Shown piece by piece: positions 31,240 through 42,879 of a DNA stretch of 64,000 nt (positions are counted from its first letter, which is position 1; every line of letters starts with the position of its first letter). Origin of the DNA: Ascaphus truei (lineage: Eukaryota; Chordata; Amphibia; Anura; Ascaphidae). The stretch spans positions 3,790,958 to 3,854,957 of the forward strand of contig CM071587.1 of assembly GCA_036426205.1 (NCBI GenBank), in the 5' to 3' direction. The notes below the pieces were generated by a model. The model saw nothing but the letters and a program-made list of their open reading frames with translations, was not told the DNA's origin and ran no database searches. Made by a program: the position numbers and the translations under genes.

Positions 31240-31860
31240 AAAAACACACACACACAGCCTCACACTCACACTCACACTCTCACACACTCTCACACTCTCT
31301 CACACACACAGTACTGCAGAGATGGGATCTGTGTGCTGGGCTACATCACGTTCTATTTTCTCCAGTATCTTTGTGTACAGAGACTCTTAATAATAGGAAG
31401 CAGTGCGGAGTGTTTATATCCAGGCACACCAGACCCCCCCCCCCCCGTGCCACACTGCTTTAACCCTTTGAGTGCCGGAGGGGCAGTGGCCCCAGAGTGC
31501 AATGGCCCCCATCCGGCATCGGCGACGCGCCATCGCGGACGCCGGGAACGTAAGAGCCCTACATTTCCACTCTTCTCAGATCGAGGTTCGAACGCGCGAT
31601 CTCGCCTCCGAAAACGGGCAAGCAGTCTATGCCGTCATGGGAACCCTGGGGTGCCAGACCTCACGACATAGAAGGGTCATATTTGGGTGTACCCAAAAGG
31701 TTAAGCCTACTGTCGCCACAGGGGACCAGCGACCCGTTGCCGAAAGGGTTAATACCCTGGTTGACGAGCAACAGATGGCTTTCCAACGCACTGCAGATCA
31801 GTCAATAGCAAAATGGTTAACCCAAAAGTACGCCAAGTCCAGATCTTTAATTAGTGCTCA
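31240..31860. repeat. (CA)n/(CT)n tract, C-run and a dispersed repeat
   Basis: A CACACTCTCACAC-type tract spans about 31244-31310 and a C-run about 31433-31446. From 31455 to 31760 the sequence (CCCTTTGAGTGCCGGAGGGG ... AAAGGGTTAATACC) has inverted-looking ends AACCCTTT and AAAGGGTT and is likely a dispersed element. ORFs across it have no recognisable product. Confidence 0.5.
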
Positions 31861-32039
31861 GTGACTCACTGCTGTGGCCTTTAGCTCTTCCTGATAGAAT
31901 TCCCACAGTGCAACAGAAGGTAGTGCCCGCTGCAAGCTCAGAAGCTATTGGCCGAATACTTATTCTTCATCCTCCTGATTAAATCATACAGGTCCCTAAA
32001 GGCTGCGAACATTGAAACAAATCCGCTCTTTGGAGGTGA

Positions 32040-32600
32040 ACGTGGGTTATGGGGGGGGGGGGGGGCGGGGGGGGGGGGGAGGGGTGGAAGGGGTGGTCCC
32101 TAACAATGAACCGTGATAAGTGTACAGTACATGCCCGGTCAGGAAGGGTGGAATAAAGAGAATCTAAAATGGTTGCGGGGGTGACGATAATGAGAATAAC
32201 CATTTTATCCGCCCTCTCTGCCAGAAAGGGTTACCAGAGGAATTCCTCGGTGCTCATTTTGAATAAACATTTTAAAAAGATTTTAAAAAATAAAAAAAAG
32301 ATTTGACCTAAAACAGGGGTCCCCCCCGAGCTGGAATCGGGACAGTAGGCCGCGGCTGTTTCGCTGCCGACAAGTCTCTCAGACATTCGGCCGCATTGGG
32401 ACCCTCCGCGTCTCCAAGGTAAGTTAATTTAAGGGTTCATTTAGCAGTTAGGGTAAGGTGTTATGGATAGGGGTTTTTAGGTAGGGGGGCTTAGGTTAAG
32501 GGGGTTTAAGGTAAGGTTGATGGTAAGGTGGTGGGTGGCGTTATATTAAGGGTTTTTTTAGGGTAAGATTAGAGCTTACCTTGGCGGAGAAGCGGCCAGC
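32040..32600. repeat. G-run and GGGTTTAGGTAAGG-type low-complexity sequence
   Basis: A G-rich homopolymer lies at about 32050-32082. From about 32400 to 32600 the sequence drifts through loose TTAGGGT/GGTAAGGT repeats. No gene is seen between the exons at 31115 and 33197 apart from these. Confidence 0.6.
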
Positions 32601-33196
32601 GGCAAGGTAAGTAGTGGCTAAACGCCGGCAGAGTTTTGGTTGCGGCTACACAGCCACGACCACCAAATGTTCTAGACAGAGCCGGAGGTGCTCCGTGGCC
32701 ATGCGTTGTCCCGGGGAGCCCCGTGGTTCCTTGCTGACGGCTCAAAATGGGAAACCAAAATGGTGGCGGGGTCATGGCTCGGCCGGTGATGCCTTTACTT
32801 TCAATTGGCCGCCCTGCAGCTAAGTTTGTAGATGGTAGAGATATTTGGAGTTTTGGCACAAAACAAATGACAATATCTGGGGAACCGGGGGGGGACAAGG
32901 ACACTGGAGTCAGGGGGGATGATCGGGGGATCCCTCTAATTCAGGGGATGTGGACTTCTTTTTGGGGAGGGCTGTTGCTTTAAACCTGCCGAGTAATGCA
33001 GTTTCTTGACGACCCCTGGTGAAAACAAGATACACTTGAGTACGTCGGAGCTCCAAAGTAGTGAACACATTCGGGAACCGGGGAGCCCAACTCCACAGAA
33101 CATGCAATGGCTCCAACTTCCCCCGCAAAACCAGCTCAAGCCTGCCCCACCCAGAACAGATGCGTGGGGTGGGTATAACAATACTATTACACTTAC

Positions 33197-33260
33197 CCAA
33201 ATGTGAGGAATCCTGGTAGAGTGGAACGGAGGCGAAGTAAAATACAGAGGAGAAGACGGC
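33197..33260 (-). CDS. ATP9A: ATP9A exon (TM5), one base short
   Basis: Acceptor TTGTTACAG and donor GTAAGT are intact. The exon reads AVFSSVFYFASVPLYQ and then should continue G-F-L, but one G is missing in the Gly codon after YQ (near 33214-33216), so the frame breaks before the donor. The exon is 64 nt where the flanking phases (0 and 2) need 65. Either an assembly error or a true lesion in the sequenced allele; the former is more likely, because the downstream exons are intact. Confidence 0.92.
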
Positions 33261-34042
33261 CTGTAACAATATACCGGTCATGGTGTCAGTCCTGAAAATG
33301 GTTGGTTTGTAATGCTAGGATAGTACTAATAATAATGCTACAGACAAAGCCTTGCATCTTTTTATGCCTTTTAAACACACACACACTACATCCAAAAGCA
33401 AACATAAAAGTCAATGATATCATCAGAAGAGGTAAAGTAATAAAATGGCGTGAGAAGGACATATTGCATAAGATGGTATAGACTGGATTACAATGAGTAT
33501 CAAAAGACCACAGTGACGACCAAAACCAAGAGGGGGAGGAGGCCATCCATGATCATCATCCATTGTCTCCCACGGTGGATGAAGGCCTCCCCAATGATCT
33601 CCCAGGTACTACGGTTGCAAGACGGTTCTTCTCCACGTTGCGTCCAAACATTTGATTCCATCCTCACACACATCTTACTTTTGTACTTTTCTTGGTCTTT
33701 ACATCTCTCGGAATCCAGTCAAGTCCCATCTTTATCTAACGATGGCCATTTCTTTGTGATATGTCCGGCCGCCGCCATTCATTATTCCCCTCACTCTGAT
33801 TCTGTCCAGACAGTTGTTTGGCTTTCGAACCCACTGCCTTATTTTCATGCCTTCTTTGGGTAATAACCAGCATGCATCTCTCCCTACTTCTTAGCGTTGT
33901 TCTGAAGCTTCTGAATTATCTTCACATTTGTGTCCACGTTTCCCATCCAAGTGAGCACGGGCAGGTTACACAGGGTGAAAACTTTTCCTCTTAGGAAACC
34001 GTGGAAGGTTCCCTTGAAATATTGTGTTGTGTCTTCAAATGT

Positions 34043-34665
34043 GCCACACACACACACACACACACCACACACACACACAACACACACAACCACACACACA
34101 CACACACACACACTATATGCTATACCATATATTTATATTTAAAACTTATTATATTGATACACGAAGTTGCATCAATAATATAAAAAAGGCCTATAGAACC
34201 TTTCTACAATTGATCCAAGCTCCCCTAATGCATAATATAAATCTGACCATAGTGTCCATGTGAGCTTGTGGGGCGCGAACTTCTCTAAAAAGATCAAAGG
34301 TAACAAATTACCACGCAATGCCAATATAACAACCATTTCTTATATTATATTATTCAACAGGTTCATCAAAAGACCACTTCAACCTGAGGGCTCAATGCTG
34401 CCCATTAGTAACAAGTCCCGGGGTTCCTGAAAATAGCATGAGAGGGCCTTTGTACTCTTGTTGTACACAATTGGGTACAAACACAGTAGCACACTCCAAA
34501 TTACACCCACCCCCCCACCCACCACCCCCACCCACACCACACCACACACACACCACCACCACCACACACACACACAACAACACACACACACACACACACA
34601 CACCACACACCCACACACAACACACACCACCCCCAAACACCCATTCACACACACACGCAAAGATG
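34043..34665. repeat. Two (CA)n-rich microsatellite blocks
   Basis: CA-rich tracts with scattered CCA and CAACA interruptions lie at about 34043-34112 and 34500-34660. His/Thr and Val/Cys ORFs on either strand are artefacts. No exon is seen between 33.3 and 39.5 kb. Confidence 0.9.
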
Positions 34666-35679
34666 GACCACAGCATTTCCAATTAAATCTCCACTATGAC
34701 CACTGCTTAACCACTTGTGATTTAGTTATACACGATAACAACGCGATAAGGAAGAAGTGCACATTTTAGATTTGCAATAGATAGGACAAAGCAAGTTTAT
34801 TTCAGGTCAGTGTGAATAGCAAAGTAGAACAATGAGCTGCCCTCTCTCTCTCGAGAGAGAGGAAGTTTAGGCTGAATGTGTGAACAGTTGTATGGTATTT
34901 ATAATTATGGAGATCCTGCTTTGAAAGATATAAGATTTATGCCTGAAAACTCTCGGTGCCTCATTTTTTTAACTGCAGGCTTTCAAAATGTGTTGAAAAG
35001 ATGACATTATATCTGGCGGAGTAACACCGTCATGGGCCAGCTTACAGAAACCGTCTATTATTTCTGAGACACACCTGGGTAGTGCTAGGTTTCCAACAAT
35101 TCATTTTAAATGGAAACCAAAGATCTCGCTTCCCAGCAGCCTCTCTGTTAAAGGGGAAATCCTTCCGAGGACCAAAGTGAACTGATTCCAGTGACGGCTT
35201 TAAGGGGATCGCATCTTTTTATTTTTTTACCCAAATTGGACACCTGTAAGTATGTGTTTTTTTAAGTTAGTCTTGGGACATTCCCCCTAGCTGCTCCTTT
35301 GTGTGATGATGTCACTGTGATGATGTCACTGTGTGATCAGCAAGTGCTTGTCCCCCACCTCACATCACCTAATCTTTATTGTCTCTCTGATAAGGAGGGG
35401 GTGGGATAAGGGGAAAAAAACACTTCCCCATTCAGAGGCCCCTAAGAAATTCAACTGGCCGACTATTTGGGATTGTACCTTTCAGGTGCTACTCTAAGGC
35501 CCGTAATATAGTGGGCGCGCACACTCCGCCGTACGCATGCGCGGCACTTATTGTTGGCTGTGGATAGTCAGTCGTCCTATACTAGGGACGCGCGCGCGCA
35601 CGGCAGTGAGCGTGGAGCCGGCCGATCGGGGGGAAAGCCGGTGAAAATAATCTTTTCGCGCCGCTACCGCTGAGACTGT

Positions 35680-35802
35680 AATGTATGTATGTATGTGTGT
35701 ATGCATGTATGTATGTGTGTATGTGTGTATGTATGTGTGTATGTGTGTATGTGTGTATGTATGTGTGTATGTGTGTGTGTGTGTGTGTGTGTATATGTAT
35801 GT
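35680..35802. repeat. (TATG)n/(TGTG)n microsatellite
   Basis: GTATGTATGTGTGTATG-type repeats. Tyr-Val-Cys and Thr-His ORFs here are artefacts. Immediately left, 35500-35670 is CpG-rich with a Harbinger-like left end (TAAGGCCCGTAATATAGTG) but no matching right end. Confidence 0.85.
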
Positions 35803-36099
35803 GGTATTTTGGATGGGCCAATCAGGGAGCTCTGGATCCAGAACTTTGGGCCAATCAGATGGGACGTGTGTCCAAACCCCACCCTCACCCAGCTCACCAC
35901 CTATGACTAGCCAATCAAGGATGCTGGGAGATGTTTTAGAGTTGCAGCCAATAACAGAGCTAGCCTGTGAACATGGAACCATGATAAAGAGAGGAAATCC
36001 AGGGTCAAGCGGTGCGAGATCACCTAAAATACAGGAAGTTGGCTAGTTTGATGAAAGCCCTGAACTACAAATGGCAGAAGGATATATATATATATATAT

Positions 36100-36475
36100 C
36101 AAATAAAAATATCACTTGTGAGCACATTCACATGTCTTAGACAGGTCTGCACCCCTGCCTTTCACCATTATCACCTAGCATACAGTGCTTCCACTGCAGC
36201 AAGGGATTCCGGGAAGTGACATGCAAATGAGCACAGTGTGTCACCTTTTGCCTGAAATTCATTTTTACAGGGAGCCCTTATAAGCTAATGCTTGCCGTTC
36301 ACACAGCTTTTAAGCACAGCATGGGAATCAGATGCAAAGCCAGTGAAACCACTCACAGACAGCTATTTCAACCATTTGGGTCTCATCAGTGTGAGGCTGG
36401 ATGTACCGGCTCTGCAATTTTCAAGGCTGGGTAGGTTTGCCGTACTTTATACCGTATAAGTTAAGTTCACCCACC
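36100..36475 (-). repeat. Dispersed repeat carrying a hammerhead-ribozyme-like motif
   Basis: Same family as 24255-25145, in reverse orientation. From right to left it holds the hammerhead core (36395-36352), TAAAAGCTGTGTGAACGGCA-like sequence, CATTTGCATGTCACTTCCC, and ends near CTTGTGAGCACATTCACATG beside a (TA)n tract. Confidence 0.8.
36352..36395 (-). ncRNA. Hammerhead ribozyme candidate (44 nt)
   Basis: On the minus strand the order is CTCACA, CTGATGA, GACC, loop CAAAT, GGTT, GAAA, TAGCTGTC, TGTGAG. CTCACA and TGTGAG form a six-pair stem I. GACC/GGTT form a four-pair stem II with one G-U pair. CTGATGA and GAAA are the invariant hammerhead core. The site after GTC is the expected cleavage position. 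Stem III is only about two pairs around AGCT, as is usual in hammerheads of Penelope-like elements and amphibian satellites that work as dimers. Activity is not shown. Confidence 0.65.
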
Positions 36476-37204
36476 ATAACGTGGGCAAGTGCCTTTATCT
36501 CCCTGTGCCTCAGGCACCAAAAACGTAGAGTGTAAGCTCTGCGGGGCAGGGTCTGTGTCTGTAACATTCCTATGTGCTGCGTACCGCGCGCTGTGCTGTA
36601 ATTGTGACGCGCTGAGTCCCATTGGGAGAAAAGCGCCACATGAAATAATGTTACTATTATAATACCTAATATCTAACGCGGGGAACAGAGAGGTCCAAAA
36701 TCCATCATTATAAGGGGACCCGGCTGATGGCGAGGAGGCAGCAGGTTGGGGCTTGCGCACTTCTTGGCCACCTCGGTGCCTCCCTCCGTCACACACACAC
36801 ACGCGCGTCATAAAAGGCAGGGTTCCTTGCTCATCGGCTGAACGGTGCTAATGCATTTAATGTCAGCCCTGCTCGGTACGCCCTCACGTCCATATCTCGG
36901 GCTGTTTATTCTGCAGAACATTGTTTTGAGATGAAAGAATTTCCTTCTATTAATTTTATTAGTCATTACATGACGTTCTCTGTCACCACCTCAATTGTAC
37001 CGTTTCCTTCTGTTTAGAAACCCGGCTATTTGTGGAGTGTGAGGACTGCCTCGCAAAACGTAGCTTCCATTTTTTTTTTTATTATAATTGTTAAGATTTT
37101 TGGCTTACCTTTAAAAAAAAACACTGAGTGACAGATTGCGAGACCCCAAAATATCCTGATGTAAGGAAACCAGGTTTGGAACTTTGGAGCTTAAAAGCTA
37201 TTTT

Positions 37205-37490
37205 TTTTAAAAATAGGGGTGAACCAGGGGTTGTCCGGAGTGGAACCCCACTCATTTCAGCTCTGGGGACCCCCTGCTTCCTGAGATACTTAACCACAGG
37301 GGGCGCCGGTAGCTGCTCTGGCTGGGGTTCTCATAATGGTGGATTTACAGCTCCCCCGGCCCAATAGGAAGCCAAGACGTCACCCTTTTTCGGCTTCCTA
37401 TTGGCCGGCGTGATAGGGACATTGAAGCAGGGATCTCCGGAGCTGAAATTAACGGGGTTCGGTTCCAGAGACCCCCTTCTACAATTCTAT
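37205..37490. mobile_element. Three-hairpin CCAAT element
   Basis: Left end CAGGGGTTGTCCGGAGTGGA with its inverse AGCTCTGGGGACCCCCTG. The centre has CCCAATAGGAAGCCAAGA opposite CGGCTTCCTATTGGCC, and the right end GGATCTCCGGAGCTGAAATT. Same plan as 28970-29292. Confidence 0.7.
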
Positions 37491-39574
37491 AAAAAAAATT
37501 AAAAAAGCACCTGGCTTGGGCTGAACCTTTAAGTTCCTGTATTTGTGTTCCACTAATGGGTTATACTGGAGGTAATGGTACAATTTATCCCCCATTTCTC
37601 TGATGTATGTTACATCTTATAAAGAGGCTTCTAAAAAGCAACAAGAGAAGAATGAACGTGCGAGGCTCTGATAATCTGGTTTTATCACCGCATGATACGA
37701 TGTGGTGGTGGAGGGGGCGGGGGGATATCGGATCAGAATAAAACAGGTATGTAGGAGTGACCTGGTAAGCCGCACTGGGCTTTAGGCCTCACCGCGCCCA
37801 CCAGGACAAAAACACCTGGACTCGGAAAATTGGAGCAAATAAGCCGCAGACATTATTTACCGACCAACGAATTACAAGTGTGCCAGTAAAACCAAACGGC
37901 TGTGCTGGATCTCCTAAAACATCCGACCGCAAGGTCACGCAGGTACCATGTAAGGGATTTCCAAGTGACCACAGGTAGCCCCCTCAAAACCCATACCATT
38001 AATTAATGGGGTTCAGACAGAGCTTAAGGCAGCAAAATTTGGGAGCGGCACAAATGTCCGCCCCCATATACATCTGTCGCTCTTTCGGGTCAAATCGGGC
38101 CTAATGGGAAGGCACTTAAATGTGGCGGCCGCCCCGTGGCACTTATATGGGGCGGCTGTCTCCTTGCCGTCACCCTCCTCCTCCTTTCGAATTGCAGCGT
38201 CAAATGACGTTGCGTTATCATGGCACTGTGACGCCATGCGACATCACGCGACGTTACATTGGTGACGTCCCCGCTGTCATTTGACGCTGCGAATCAGAAG
38301 CAGAAGGAGGGTGGAAGCAAGGAGGCGGCCGCCACAGCGAAACGCCACTGGGCGGCCGCCACAGCTAAGGGGTGGGGAGGGGTGGATTTTCACATCCGAT
38401 GTAAATGGTATGTACTAAAAAAAATGGCATGTGTCAAAATCGGCCATCAAATTGAACCTGGCGTAAACTTTAATGTCTGTTAATAGCGTGGGTGCAGAAT
38501 GAGGCTGCTACGCGTCAACCAAAAATGTATTTGACGTCGCACAGATATTTCATAATGCAACTTAACAGAGCGTATTATTGTCCTGACAGTATGGCTAGTG
38601 TACATAACATCAATTATATTAACCAATACCAGATATAGACTAAAAATAAAAACGACATCATCCTGTTTTCATTTCCATTGTATCAATGCGGGTGGTACGG
38701 CATGATGCAATGTGTCAAAATCCATATTCATTTTATTATAATTTTATGTATTACTACTTTCTAGCAAAAACGAATGTCGGCGGTCCGGTTAGCACATCGG
38801 CGCAGCGTTCGGCACTTTTAGCTTCTTATCCACTTAAGCAGTTACATTGATTGCCAGGGGGGGTCTCTGTAAGTGCCCCTTACCTTCCGGCTTCTCCTCT
38901 CCGGCAACGTGATGCAGCGGCGTCCCGTTCCCATTGCAACGGGACGCCGAGACGTCACGGAGATGAGGAGCCGGTTGGAGATGCCTGAGCAGGTAAGAGG
39001 CCCCGCGCTGTCCCCCCCCCCCCCCCCCCCACCTGGCACCGAGCCCCGCTAAATTTCAAGCTGGCCCGAAGAACCAGAATATATTATTTGGGTGCACCAA
39101 TAATGGCACAAAAAATAATATCCACAACATTTAACAGGTACATCCCTCTCTTCTGTGCATCAGCCATCAGATAAATCCATATCAAAGTGCCCAGGGAAAA
39201 AAAGAGGATGGGTGGCACCAGTTATACCCACAAAATCACTTTATTCACTCATAAGTAGAAACTGTAGCAGCATACAGACTATTAAAATGCACAGATAGGC
39301 ATATACACCAACCTCCGTGTGCCATGGACAACATCCAAAAAGCAGATACTTTACAGCTTGGAGGTAAGACCGGGGATCCGGGGGAAGACCCCGCCGATGT
39401 TCGTTTCGCATTCAAACTAAACGCAACTGCCAGCCCTGAGGGAACGTTAGATTGAACGCGAAACGAACATCGGCTGGAGCTTCTCCCTGATCTTACCTCA
39501 AAGGTGTAAAGGATCTCTTTTTTTGGGCAATATCACTATTATAGACAAGGTAGAGATCAGGATGTGTTACATAC

Positions 39575-39730
39575 CTGCATTGTGCTAATACACAGACTCC
39601 TATGGATGACAAACTGACTGAGGGCTGCTGATCTCTTGTAGCTGTTCCTCCCGTGCACCATTAGTAACCTGCCCAGGTGTTTAAACTGGGTCACCGAGAA
39701 GTCCGCTGCCAGGGACGCCTGCTTCCCTTC
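39575..39730 (-). CDS. ATP9A: ATP9A exon (end of P domain to TM5)
   Basis: Acceptor CCCTTTTAG, then 52 codons ([20 protein letters not shown] ... [15 protein letters not shown]), then the donor GTATGT; both ends are phase 0. It carries the conserved ...[23 protein letters not shown] segment that links the P domain to TM5 in P4-ATPases. Human ATP9A differs by Ile for Val in DFSITQF. The frame is clean. Confidence 0.97.
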
Positions 39731-39974
39731 CTAAAAGGGCAACAAACCAGGCAGCGTCAGAGCCCGCAATCATGCCGGGTCATCAATAGATGTGTGTGAC
39801 CGTGTCCCGATTCGATTCGCAATATCGCGCAAATCGTCGCTGAGAATATTTCATTTTTTGTCTCTCACCATTTTTATTCAAAAATTGGAGGAAAAGGACA
39901 ATTTTTAATGGATATTACTATTTGAAATGTGATATAGATTTTGAATAGACTGTATAACATTAATATAATATGTC

Positions 39975-40135
39975 AGGGGTGGCCAACTCCAGTCCTTAAG
40001 GGCCACCAACAGGTCGGATTTTAAGGATATCCCTGCTTCAGCACAGGTGGCTCAGTCCACGACTGCACCACCTGTGCTGAAGCACGGATATCCGTGTTGG
40101 GGGGGGGGGGGGTCTTGAGGACTGGAGTTGAGAAC
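39975..40135. mobile_element. Foldback hAT-like MITE, decayed right end
   Basis: CAGGGGTGGCCAACTCCAGT on the left with inner arms CTTCAGCACAGGTGGCTC and CACCACCTGTGCTGAAG. The right arm is interrupted by a G-run (about 40099-40111) and no target duplication is recognisable. Confidence 0.75.
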
Positions 40136-40233
40136 CTCTAGGTTAAGAGATTCTGCGCTCAAATGTTATCCCCGTCAGTCCACTGCAGGCGCCTCCAGCA
40201 TGGAGAATTGGAAGAAATGTACAACGTCCTCAC

Positions 40234-40298
40234 CTTCCCCTCCACTCCTACTCCGCAATCAGCTTCTTGGATCATGCTGACGTCATTCCCGCCATCAC
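40234..40298 (-). CDS. ATP9A: ATP9A exon with the P-type hinge motif GDGGND
   Basis: Acceptor TGATTTGCAG, two bases completing a split Gly, then 21 residues [21 protein letters not shown], then the donor GTGAGG in phase 0. With the preceding Gly this gives GDGGNDV, the Mg2+-binding hinge motif at the end of the P domain that is shared by all P-type ATPases. EGK here and EGKQ in the next exon restore the EGKEGKQ of the family. The frame is clean. Confidence 0.96.
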
Positions 40299-40559
40299 CT
40301 GCAAATCAAGACACAATCGGAACAGTTGTGGGTGTGCAATACAGCCCAACATTCAATACCCACGTGTGAAGAGCACGGGAACCTTTACATTCAGTACCCA
40401 CGTGTGAAGAGTACGGGAACCTTTACATTCAGTTCCTGGTGGCAACTCCTTGAGCAGCAATGACTGTAACTAAGTGTTTCCTATAACTGCTGGTCAGTCT
40501 ATCACATGGGCCCATTCTTCCTTACAGAAACACACACACGCACACGCGCACGCACGCAC

Positions 40560-40995
40560 GCACACACGCACACACTTTAAGTTATGGTGGGTGAAAAAGG
40601 CAACAAAAAACCTCCACCGTTCGCATATAGCCAATAAAGAATATCACTTGTGAGCACATTCACATGTCTTAGACAGGTCTGCAACCCTGCCTTTCACCAT
40701 TATCACCTAGCATACAGTGCTTCCACTGCATGACACACCCATTGTGTGCTCATTTGCATGTCATTTCCCAGAATCCCTTGCAGCAGTGGGAGCACTGTAT
40801 GCTAGGTGATAATGGTTGAAAGGCAGGTTGCAGACCTGTCTAAGACATGTGAATGTGCTCACAAGTGATTATATATACTGTGTGCTCATTTGCATGTCAT
40901 TTCCCAGAATCCCTTGCTGCAGTGGAAGTGCTGTGTGCTGGGTGATAATGGTGAAAGGTGGGGTTGCAGACCTGCCTAAGACATGCAGATGAGCA
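40560..40995. repeat. Head-to-head copies of the hammerhead-family repeat
   Basis: Reverse-oriented sequence (TTTAAGTTATGGTGGGTGAA ... CAAGCATACAGTGC-like) at 40585-40735 meets forward copies at 40740-40866 and 40875-40990, each with CATTTGCATGTCATTTCCCA and GACCTGTCTAAGACATG. No hammerhead core is present in these truncated copies. Confidence 0.75.
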
Positions 40996-41794
40996 TACAG
41001 TTGTATTTACAATACGTACATACATACATACACACACATATATATCACCCACCCACTAAACTATCAGGTAAACAGAAACAAAACATGATGTGTATCTATC
41101 TCAACCACAAAGAAATAACCAGAGCCTTCTCTTTCTTGTGCAAGAAGACGCAGCTTTTAATAACAGGCTGATAACAACCTCGTGGGTCCTCTTTACACAG
41201 ACGCAGTATTTCGGAGATATCCTCCTACACCTGAAACTGCACACACCTCGAGGTCTTTATCTGATTAAATACCTAACCCTAAATCCAATCCCTTGCTGCG
41301 CCTGCCCCAAGCACATCCGCCCTACTCGGTCCTATTATATTAAATCTTAACATTTTACGGGAAAGCCCCCCCCCCAAAACCAGCGCGGTCTTCAATATCA
41401 GGAGCCATTTTTTTTATATCCCCTCATTTATGATTGAAAACAAATGTAGTTAATATATTACAATACCGTTTCTTTATATGGGGGGGGGGGGAGGGGGGAA
41501 TTAAACTTTTTTTTTACTTTCTTAGGGGGGGGAAAGAACATTAAAAAAAAAAGTATGTTATTATTTATTTTAGTATGTTACAGAAACTTCTCACAACATA
41601 AAGATACCAAGCTTGAAATAGAGTAAGTGAGGGGATTTATGTTCAAACGCTATTATTAATAATTAGTAAGTGTACTGAGAAATGGGCTATGTCTATTATG
41701 TCTACGAGTAAAAATATAGAAACTCTGCACTATCAAACCTGGATTACCACGGCTATTTCTACTCAACTCAGAACCAGCAAATTCCCACCATAAC

Positions 41795-42300
41795 TTATTT
41801 GCATGTCATTTCCCAGAATCCCTTGCAGCAGTGGGAGCACTGTATGTACGGTGAAATGGTTGAACGGCAGGTGCAGACCCACACACACCACACACACACA
41901 CAACACACAAACACACACAACACACACACACCACACAACACACCACACACACCACACACACACACGGGTTGAAACCTATCCCAGCTTCTATTGCAAAGTC
42001 AGTATTACCAACCTTCACTGATGAGACCCAAAAGGTCGAAAAAAGGCTTTTTGTGAGTAGGGTTAAGGGCTCTGCACTTCCTTAACCCGGGCGTGTGCTG
42101 AAAAGCTGTATATTACGGCAGGCAGAAGCTTCTAGGGGTCCGTTCGTTAAAATGGATTGAAGCGAAATGGTGACACTGTGCTCATTTGCATGCCACTTAC
42201 AGAATCCCTGGCGCAGAGGAAGCACTGTATGCTAAGGGATAATGGGGAAAGGAGGGCTGCGAACGTATGAGACGTTGAACGTGCTCACAAGGGGTATTTT
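41795..42300 (+). repeat. Hammerhead-family repeat with a (CA)n insertion
   Basis: GCATGTCATTTCCCAGAATC at 41801, a CA-rich tract at about 41879-41967, then the hammerhead-like core at 42018-42041 and a second GCTCATTTGCATGCCACTT near 42180. Many single-base differences from the copies at 24.9 and 36.3 kb are insertions or deletions. Confidence 0.7.
42013..42057 (+). ncRNA. Hammerhead ribozyme-like core, second copy
   Basis: CTGATGA (42018-42024), GACC, loop CAAAA, GGTC, GAAA (42038-42041): stem II is four perfect Watson-Crick pairs. AAAA and TTTT can form a four-pair stem III with loop GGC. TGTGAG follows at 42052-42057, but the opposing CTCACA strand is damaged (CTTCA), so stem I is poor. 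Likely a decayed or mis-sequenced copy. Confidence 0.5.
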
Positions 42301-42534
42301 CATTTGCTCAGAAAATTCAACTTGTAATTTCCCAACATAAGGCAGCCAAACCTTTGCTATTGCATGGTTAGCAGGTGTTAAGGGAAGTCAATTAGACAAG
42401 GTGTAATGGTCAACTGAGTGGGAATGCACCTTTAAATAATGCCACCAAACTGGAAATGGGTACATGGAAATGGGGCAAAATCAGGACATTGACGGGTTAC
42501 GAGAGATTACTACGTTTGTGGATCTCGTTCGTAC

Positions 42535-42681
42535 CTACAGCACAGGTGAGGTCTTCCCGTCACGCTCCTGAAGAGACGCACGATTGAGACTTCTGGGTAG
42601 GGGCGCAGAGGCAGCACACCACCGTAGGACACTGGCAGGCCAACTCCACCCTGAACCATACTCGTAATATTTCAGGCATAC
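42535..42681 (-). CDS. ATP9A: ATP9A exon (P domain, CAPTQK region), frameshifted
   Basis: Acceptor GTGCACAG, donor GTACGA, end phase 1 as required by the next exon. Pieced across frames it shows VCLKYYEY, ELACQCPTVVCC, CAPTQK, IVRL.QER and TCAVG. CAPTQK belongs to the conserved P4-ATPase segment ahead of GDGxND. The exon is 147 nt where the human equivalent needs 145, with several offsetting insertions and deletions. No single frame is open. Confidence 0.88.
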   Translation of the reverse strand, partial: VCLKYYEYGSGWSWPASVLRWCAASAPLPRSLNRASLQERDGKTSPVL

Positions 42682-42879
42682 CTGTGCACCCGGTCACAAT
42701 GGGAGACACGGTTATCCTGGATGTTGCGGCAACTAAGGAGCAACGTCTACGTATTGTTCACAAGGACCAGACTGGTAAAGATGGAAGAAGCCCGGCGTCC
42801 ACCAACGGAAAGTCAGAACGTCATCTCACAAGGGCGTTACAACGCTCCTGCTGATGCGGATGCTTGCCTGACCTTATGT

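Noticed and set aside
31575..31605. tRNA-like GGTTCGAAC palindrome (possible B box)
   Set aside because: No A box at the right distance and no cloverleaf can be drawn; the palindrome alone is not evidence.
23674..33260. ATP9B as an alternative identity
   Set aside because: Diagnostic residues ([42 protein letters not shown]) follow ATP9A, and the NFATC2 neighbour fits the ATP9A locus.
42690..42860. Apparent similarity on the minus strand to the ATP9A segment LVTRNQDIHVFRLVT
   Set aside because: The true exons for that segment were found at 44177-44278 and 43316-43410, and 42.7 kb is in the wrong order for it. The match is chance in noisy sequence.
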